Shown: positions 21,508 to 29,319 of the stretch, one piece after another | Position numbering within the stretch: the first letter of the stretch is position 1 | How the letters are laid out: each line of letters starts with the position of its first letter | NCBI GenBank assembly: GCA_009733775.1 | Contig: WOGZ01000379.1 | Span: 1 to 29,319 of the forward strand | Length of the DNA: 29,319 nucleotides | Source: Alectoria sarmentosa | Taxonomy: Eukaryota > Ascomycota > Lecanoromycetes > Lecanorales > Parmeliaceae | Reading direction: 5' to 3' | Notes under the pieces: generated by a model | Databases searched by the model: none | Told to the model about the DNA's origin: nothing | The model's input: the letters and a program-made list of their open reading frames with translations, nothing else | Translations under genes and position numbers: made by a program

Positions 21508-24500
21508 AGATATTATATATATATAAATCAATTAAAATATAAATAAAATATATATTTTCGAATTATTTATATATTTTTTAATTTATAATATTATATATAT
21601 ACGTATTTATTTTACTTAATACGAATTTCATCTTTTTATTTAAAATTACGATAATTATTATTCATTTATTTATTTTTAATTATAATCAAATTTCGATTCG
21701 CATTATAATTTCTCGATTTTAAAAAATAAATTAATTATAAATTTTAATACGAAATATAAAAAATAAACATAAAAATTTGAGAGATAAATTTGAAAATAAT
21801 AATTTTATAACGTTTAATTGATTAATTTTATTTATAAACATTTAATAATAAAATCTCTTTTCTTATAATACGAGTTTTATAAATAATTTACCTTCGATTA
21901 TATATAAAATTGCGAAATGTTTTAATAATAAAGAAATAATAATAATTTTTCGACGAGAATATAATATATATTTAAATATGAATTTAAAAAAAATTAATAA
22001 AGATATAAATATGATATTTTTAAATATAAATAAGTAAAAGCAATTTCTTATAAATGCAAATATAATTAAATAAAAATATTTTATTTATATAAAAAAGTCA
22101 AATACGAAAAGCAGTAAAAATGAAAATTTATTTATTATAAGTTATTTACGTTTATAATGTTAATGTTTAATTATATTTTAAATTGTTAATACAATCGTCG
22201 ATATATTTTAAAAATTACGATTATTAATATATTTTAATTATTTTGAGAATTTAAAACTTCTTAATAATATTAATAATTAAAAAATTACAATTATTTTTCG
22301 CGTTATCGTCATTATCACAAAATAATTATTTTAAATCGAAACGAAATTTTAATTTAAAATTATCGTTATTTATTTCATAAATAACACTTTCGTTAACGTT
22401 TTTTTATAAAACAATTATATAATCAAATGTTAAAAATGTCTTTTTATTATTTTTATATTTAATGTTAAAATTATAATTCGAGAAATTCAAACGCTCGAGA
22501 ATTAATTATATATAATTAAAAAAGATTTTATAATTATAAAAGATTTTCGCAAAAAGAGACGATGCAAATACAATAAAAAAATGAAAAAAAGATCTTAAAT
22601 TTAATATAAATTTTATTAATAAAACTTGATACATTAAAGCGATAAATTTATCGACATATATCGTTATTATAATTAATGCGAAAATTATTAATAATCATTA
22701 TTAAAAAATAATTATCGTTTTTATAAAAAAAAAGAAAATAAAACGTTATAAAATTGAGCGCTTATTATGATAATATTGATATAACTTTATTGATTTTATG
22801 CGCATTATATTATCAATTACGCGATTACGCGAAAGGATGTTTTTTAATAAAATATAATTCAATATGTAAATGAGTTTATAAAACTTTAAAAATCAAATAT
22901 ATAAAACTTATTCATTAACATTACTTTTTAAAACGTTTATTATATAAATGCGAATGTTTTCATTATTTTAAAAGATTTAATACGTATTCATTTTTTTAAT
23001 TCTTAAATTAAATTATATGATTTTTGTTAAATGCGATTATCGAATAAATGTAACGACGATTAAAGATATAATTATAATAATATAAACAATTGCAAAATAA
23101 CGACATATATAATTTATATTACATAATTTTAATTTAAATAAAAATGATTTATATAATAATTTTTTTTGAGAATCTTTTTTTCGAATTAATAATATTAATT
23201 AACATATTAAAATTTATCTTAATTTCAAATTGAAAAACGATGAAAATGAAATTTTTTATTTTAACAATCGATTTTATATTAAAAAAGTTTTAAATTTATA
23301 ATCAAATAACGTTCGATCTCTATGTTAATAATACTCAATTCGCGAAAAATTAAAAATATAATATTTTAATTATCAAAATCTCGAACTCTTTATTATTTAT
23401 TTTATATATTTTTATTTTATTTCTTATTTATTAATGATTTCGAAATGTATAAAAATATATATCGAGTTTTAAAAGTTTATTATTTCATATTAATTTATTT
23501 AAATTATAACGAGCGCAAAAAGTTTGCGAATATATTTATTTTTTCATTAAAATTATATAATGTAAAGTTTAATAATGTGATAAAAATCTTTTATAAATTT
23601 ATTTAAAAGCTAAATCGTAATATGAAATTAAAAATTATTAAAGAAAAAATGCGACGATAATTTAAGCTTTTAATATAATCTTTTTCGAAAATATGTTTTA
23701 ACAAATTAATAATGAGAATTTTATATGATATAACGTTAAAATAAATTATAAAACGTGTTTTTATCTTTAAAAAAGATCGAGAAAACTTAAAATACGACAT
23801 TAAAATAAATAATAAATATTAATAAAAGATATTAAAATAAAGAAAATACGTCGAAAACTTAAAAAATGAAATAAATCTCAGAACATTTTTTAAAATAAAA
23901 AAAATATAATTATAATCTTTATTTATTATAAAACTTGCGTTAATTTTAAATTTGATATAATCGCGTATATACGATATATTTCATTATAAATAAAAAGACT
24001 TTAAACGTATTTTATAAGCTTTTTTAATAATTTCGATTTTAAATAAACGTGAAAATGTTATTTATTATAAAACATTTCAAAATTATCGATTTTTTTAACT
24101 AAGCACAAATTCAAAGTTTAGCGTATTATATATAATTTTAATTATTATCAAAAACAAAAAAAAGTTATTTTATTAATATTTTTAATTTTCCGAAATTATG
24201 CGATTGTATATCGATTTAAGTTTTCGTTTTTTCAAGCGGTCGAAAATATTATAATTATTTCATTTTTTATTTTTCGAATTGTTATAAAAACATTTAATAT
24301 TTTCATAAATAATTAACGATACTTTAATTCGAATATTCTTTATATATATATATTGAAAATACGAAAAATTTATTAAAAATTAATTTTATATATTATTTTA
24401 ATTGTGAAAAGCTTTAATAAAGAGATTAAAAAATAAAACGAAGATATAAAAGAAAAAAATGAGACATTGAAAATCATTTTATCAAATGTAACAAATTTTA

Positions 24501-26362
24501 TTTTAAAGACAAAAATTTATCAAAAATCAAACGCAAAAAACGATAATTTAAGAAAAACTTTTTCAAAAAACTTTTCAATCTCTTTAATATGCATATAAGT
24601 TTTTATTTAATTAAAAATGTAAAAAAAGATACGATAATAATGAATTTTAATATATTAATAAACGAATTAAAATATAAATAAAAAGACTTACATCATGATA
24701 AATGAATTATTAATAAATTTTATATAAAAATTTTAAAGATATGATCGATGCTATTGCGTTTCTCAATTTCATAAATTATTTAATTATTAAAAACGCTATA
24801 AAATAATAATTATAATTAAATCTTATAAGAATATGAAATTATACTTATTTAAAAATGTGCGAAATATTAAAGCAATTGAATGTTCAATGTTTAATGTTTA
24901 TAAAAAGCTTTTTTTTTATTAAAAATCAAGTTTGAGAGAAAGAAAAAGATTTTTACAATGTGATAAAAGATATTAATTATCGACTTTTTTAGTTTTTTTT
25001 TCAAAAGTTTTATGTTAAACGCAATTTATTTTCGCATTAAAATTATTATAAACTTGATAAAATTATTTTTATAATATAACTTTATTTAATATATATTTAA
25101 TAATAATATATTATCAAAATCATGAAATTCGAATATTGAACTTTGAAACGAGATTATTAAAATAATATCTGTGAATAAACTTTATAAACGCGTAAATACA
25201 TTTATTCTTTAAATATAAACGTTATTAAAGATTTTTATAAAAACAATAAACGATATATATATAACATTAATAAATATCTTCGCATAAGAAATATCAAAAA
25301 TAAATTAAATTAATGCTTTTTTCATATATATTAATGAAAAAAATATGCTTTTTATATAATATATATATATATTTATGAATAATAATGAAAATTGAAAATG
25401 AAGATTCGATAATAATGAATTTGATGTTAAATTTGTTCGTATATACACGTAAAAAAATATAATAACATATTTATAAATTATTTATATTAAAAGAATAAAG
25501 TTTTTATATAATCGAGATCTCGAAAAAGTTTAAGTAATTGAAAGAAAATAAAAATGATTATGTTTTTTATTATATTTAAAAAAAATAACGTATTTACAAT
25601 TTAAATAAAATAAATAAATCTATTAAAGATTTCGAGTATAAAATAAGTATTTATATAATTTATATAAAAATATGCTTTATATTTTCAAAATAATTTGCAT
25701 ATAAGTTTACGAAAGAATTTGAGAGAAATTGAAGATGAATATCAATATTATTTAATCTCTTATTTAATCTCTTATTTGATTTCGCGACGTTTATGCTAAT
25801 TTTCAATTAATATCGTATCAATTTAAATTAAAAAATCTAACATCGTTTCAATATCGATTTGGATTTTAAAGAAAGACTTTAAGTCTTTAAATCGTTTTTA
25901 ATTATCTTCAAATCGTCTTTAAATTGCGAAAGAATATCTTTTAATATCGATATCAAGATTGTTTTAAAACGATATTAAAATCGTCTTGAGATCGTTTTAA
26001 AATCGTTTAAAAACCGATATTAATATAGTGAGAGTTTTATATCAAAGTCGATATTAAGTTTTTGCAGATAAGTTTTACAGTATTTAAATAATCTTGATTA
26101 TCAAAAAAAGAATTTTTAAAAGATTTATTCGTTGTTAAAAATTTCTTGAAAAAATGATAACACGATTTTTCGTATATTCGAAATGTTTTTTTTTCTTAAA
26201 TTATCTTTTAATAATCGATCGAAATTAAAGTTATAATAAAATATTATAAAGATTCGAATATTAAAGCATATATTTTAATCAATGTCGTTGATTTAAAAAA
26301 GATTTAAATGATCGTATATTATTTAATGTAAATAAATGCTTTTTATGTTATAATAAACTTCG
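21508..26362. other. Gene-free degenerate AT-rich region
   Basis: I recognise no gene or RNA. Scattered short repeats are visible, such as ACGCGATTACGCG near 22820 and a cluster of ATCGTTTTAAA-like motifs at 25880-26000. From about 24840 the sequence keeps TpG and G-rich strings while losing CpA, the opposite of the gypsy element to the left. Minus-strand open frame 23603-23800 has no recognisable similarity. This is probably more RIP-erased transposon sequence. Confidence 0.5.
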
Positions 26363-26507
26363 CATTGTTAATCATATTATTATAATCTTTTCATTTTTAA
26401 TTATATAATTATAAACTTTTCATTTTTAATAATGTTATAATTGATTTTTAATTTACAATCATATTATAACAAAATTCTCATTTTTAATTATGTTATAACA
26501 ATCTTTT
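26363..26507 (+). repeat. 29-bp minisatellite, five units
   Basis: Five consecutive 29-bp units (26363, 26392, 26421, 26450, 26479) have the approximate form CATTTTTAATTATGTTATAA followed by CAATCTTTT. Unit 4 is the most diverged (AATTTACAATC start). The unit length equals that of the array at 9590, but the sequence is different. Confidence 0.85.
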
Positions 26508-26920
26508 TTAATTAATACCGTCGATAATTAAAATCAATTTTTTTATTAATATAAATTATGATAAATGATGCAAACATATTAAAATATTTTTATAAATAAA
26601 CGTTAACGATCGAAACCCTCTTTTGTCGTTATATTTATACATTTAATTAATTAATAAATACGCGCCTTTCACATAATTGTTTTAAAGTTTTTTAAAGTAT
26701 ATAAATATTATGAAGATTATCGTCGATATAAGTTTATTACAAACGATATTAAAATTAATAATTAATTTATTAAAAAACATTTTCTTTTTAATAATAAAAA
26801 ATTTAATATTAATATTATTATCATTATTAATTTACAAATTTGATTAAATAGATATAAATCGAAGATTTAATAAATATAATTAACTAACGATTTGAAAATA
26901 ATCACGATTGTGTTAAAATG

Positions 26921-27164
26921 TGTTAGTTATCAAATATGGAAGATTTGTCGAGGCAAGAAAGATTTATCGAGATTTAACATATTTTGTATTTAAGATGCTC
27001 TGTTGCAGCTATTGAATCAATCAAATGTTTTATTTACTTTTAATAAATTATGAGTTCAAAATCGCGAGCATTCATTTAATATTATTTATTTATCATTTAT
27101 GAATTAATTAATTCATTAATCAAGCGTATAGAGGAAGTTTTTTAAGAGTTGAATCGTAATATCA
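26921..27164 (+). repeat. Possible solo LTR or LTR fragment, less mutated
   Basis: The segment starts TGTTAG and holds G- and C-containing sequence unlike its surroundings: ATATGGAAG, GTCGAGGCAAG, then TATTTAAG followed by ATGCTCTGTTGCAGC and ATTGAATCAATCAA. The order resembles an LTR with a TATA-like box and transcription start. It could end CA at 27164. AAATTTAACGACAGAGC follows, which may be a primer-binding site or simply flank. The flanking five bases (AAATG and AAATT) match at four positions only. The family is not identified, and Ty1/copia is a guess. Confidence 0.4.
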
Positions 27165-29264
27165 AAATTTAACGACAGAGCAATCATTTATTTTGCGTAA
27201 TAATCTCTTTAAGTTTATTCATCACACGCGATTATTTTTATTAATAAATCGTGTTTTGAACATATATTTGATTTAATTTAATGGTTTATTTATGTAATAA
27301 TCGTAAATAATAAATCGTGAAGCGTTGATTATAATTGTTATGAGAATAATTTATTTTTAAAGAATTACGATTAATTATTTATCAACTTTAATTTTTAAAC
27401 GATAAGTTATATTTATAACGCAATAATCGAATAACTTTTAAAAAATCGTTTAATCTTATAAATGATCATAATTTTTCATTTAAAAAATAAGAAAGTTGAA
27501 ATTGAGTTTGATTAAACGCGTATTACTTTTATTAATCGATTAAGCGTTATTAAACAATATCATTTCGTTGTTTATAAAATCTGTGATAAATGAAAAGAAG
27601 TCGCAAATACGTTACAAATTCTACTTCACGATTATTATTATAACATTAATTATTAAACTACTTTTGACGAAACATCAAATCAAAATTAATAATAATAACG
27701 AATCGTTTATGATAACGAGCATTTCGCTATAAAATACGATTTTTGTTATATTAACAATCGTTATTATATTAATGATCGTTATTATATTAACGATTTTAAT
27801 GTTAATTGTGATTAAAAAAGAATATAAAAGATTCTTAAAAATCTTTTTTAATTTTAAATTATCAGAAGATTTAATTATATTCATCAATCACATTTTTCAT
27901 CGAGATAAATTTAAACATTTTAAGTATTTTTCTTTTATAAGTTAAGACAACTTTAAACGTCTTCGCATTTTTACGTTTTTTATATTTTTAAACATTTTTA
28001 AAAAGAGTTTCGAGCTCAATTCAAAAGAGCTCGATTAATAAAACGCATTTTTAAACGCGATTTTTCTTTTTATAATCAAGCATTAAATAAAATTTATTAA
28101 TAATTCAAAACGCGTTCGAAAAGCAAAGGGCGTAATTACGTATTTATTTATTTATCTAATAATATTGCAATTTTAGATAATTTTATTCGCGAATTTTTTT
28201 TCGAATCAATTAATAACGAGAATTTCTTTAAAATTATTATTTAATTCATTAAATTTAATTCTTTTATCAATATTTAAACTTTTTATGCTTTTAAAAATAT
28301 ATCGAAATCATTATCAAAATGTTTAAAGAAATCGTCGATGTGAAGTTTAATAATGATTTTCCACTTTATATTAAAAAACTTAAAAGATTCGAACTTTTTT
28401 AAATGTAATTTCGAAAGATGCGGCAATTTTTTACGTCGTAATGTCTCATTAAATTTATTAAAGTGAAACAAAATGAGACTTTTATTATATTTATCATTTT
28501 TAAAAATATCTCATTTAATGAATTCACGATAATGATCGATATCGTCGAAGAAAAGCGAGTCAAATGAGATTTAAGATATAAACTTTACATTAACATTATC
28601 AAAAATCGTTTTGAAAACAATTTGTTTATGAATTATAAAGATGAAATTAATGCGCACATTTTATGAAATGTCATTTATAAAAATAATAAGTTTAAAGGTT
28701 TTGATACGCTTAATAATCTATATCGCTAATTATATAAATTAAATTTTAATTAATATAAAAATGTAATTGATTTTGTCGCTCGTTTTAAGAATATTCATAA
28801 TAACATTATTAATTTATCATTTAAATTGAAATTAAAAATTAATTGATTTTTCTTTTTTTTATATTAATTTAAATAAAGCGAATGACGTTTATTTTATTCA
28901 TTATATTTAAAATTATAAATTTATAAATGATGTTAATATCGAGATAATTTATTTATTTAAATACGTTATTATTCGATTTATTTAAATTATAATTAATCTT
29001 TTTTTTGAGCGTTAAGAATTTATTTTTACGTTCGTTATTCAACGTTTCTCTCGCTTTGTTATTTTAATTTTAAAATATATTATCATTATTAAATTTTAAA
29101 AGAGCGTTATATTTGATTTTAACAATAAAATCATTTAAAAATTCGTTAAATATTATATTTATTGTAAGAAATATTATCATATCAAAAAAAAATGCGATCA
29201 ACTCTTTAACAAAAATCATTAAAATAATTTTAATAATAATTTTGACGAAGATAACGATAAAAGA
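27165..29264. other. Degenerate region without recognisable genes
   Basis: Mixed AT-rich DNA with somewhat more G and C than the centre of the window. Minus-strand open frames at 28283-28471 and 27675-27887, and the translation between them, have some coding character but match no family I know. They could be a gag-like remnant read leftwards. No RNA gene was seen. Confidence 0.4.
27747..27797 (+). repeat. 18-bp tandem repeat, nearly three units
   Basis: TATATTAACAATCGTTAT at 27747 is followed by TATATTAATGATCGTTAT at 27765 and a partial TATATTAACGATTTT at 27783. Confidence 0.8.

Positions 29265-29319
<55 letters not shown>
29265..29319 (+). repeat. (AAT)n microsatellite, cut by the window end
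   Basis: Uninterrupted AAT trinucleotides run from 29265 to the last base, about 18 copies, and continue beyond the window. The perfect array contrasts with the mutated surroundings and is likely young or length-variable. It may also mark an assembly boundary. Confidence 0.95.

Larger units (their letters stand above)
1..29319. other. RIP-mutated AT-rich heterochromatic region
   Basis: Nearly the whole window is A/T, with C and G surviving mainly in CpG. In 13501-13680 I count 9 CpG against 1 CpA and 1 TpG. Loss of CpA/TpG with gain of TpA is the known signature of repeat-induced point mutation in ascomycete fungi. Independent support comes from the retrotransposon remnants: GAT-GAT of the reverse transcriptase motif reads AAT-AAT, chromodomain Trp codons read TGA and TAA, and zinc-binding Cys codons read TAT. 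All of these are G-to-A transitions. Intact coding sequence is absent, and the open frames present are short or are shadows. I infer a transposon-rich, probably silenced block of a Pezizomycotina chromosome. Confidence 0.85.

Noticed and set aside
1..29319. Origin from mitochondrial DNA, Plasmodium, Dictyostelium, an anaerobic gut fungus or an insect endosymbiont, all of which can be very AT-rich.
   Set aside because: Retention of CpG with loss of CpA/TpG, transition-only decay of fungal-type gypsy proteins and absence of any intact gene point to RIP in an ascomycete.

Overview
The window looks like a heterochromatic, transposon-filled stretch of a filamentous ascomycete genome (Pezizomycotina) that has been destroyed by repeat-induced point mutation (RIP). 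It is overwhelmingly A+T. CpA and TpG are scarce while CpG persists: in 13501-13680 I count 9 CpG, 1 CpA and 1 TpG. Every protein-like remnant I can recognise is a fungal LTR retrotransposon protein in which G-to-A or C-to-T changes have turned Trp, Gln and Arg codons into stops and replaced catalytic residues. I found no intact host gene, tRNA, rRNA or CRISPR array. The fungal assignment is inference from the element family and the mutation pattern.

Layout. 1-352 is an imperfect tandem duplication of about 193 bp. 353-3885 is gene-free AT-rich DNA holding a pair of inverted CpG-rich motifs (2624 and 3717) and a 12-bp tandem repeat. 3891-12580 is an almost complete Ty3/gypsy chromodomain retrotransposon on the + strand. 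It has 191/192-bp LTRs (TG...CA in the inferred ancestral form), a 5-bp TTTAA target duplication, and the order gag, zinc finger, protease, reverse transcriptase, RNase H, integrase, chromodomain. Two later insertions sit inside it. One is a 163-bp solo LTR (6614-6776, 5-bp TAATG duplication) of nearly normal base composition. The other is a region of about 1 kb (9040-10050) made of two minisatellite arrays in opposite orientation between imperfect terminal inverted repeats, resembling a foldback element.

12586-14342 is degenerate spacer. 14343-21507 is a probable second LTR element, defined by a direct repeat of about 285 bp whose copies lie about 6.9 kb apart; its interior is too damaged to name. 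21508-29319 is degenerate DNA holding a 29-bp minisatellite (26363-26507), a better-preserved LTR-like segment (26921-27164), an 18-bp repeat and a terminal (AAT)n microsatellite that runs off the window.

The most informative signals are the strand-polarised mutation domains (G lost but C kept in some blocks, the reverse in others), the sparing of CpG, the exact reading-frame repair when the solo LTR is removed, and the foldback-like minisatellite insertion in pol.
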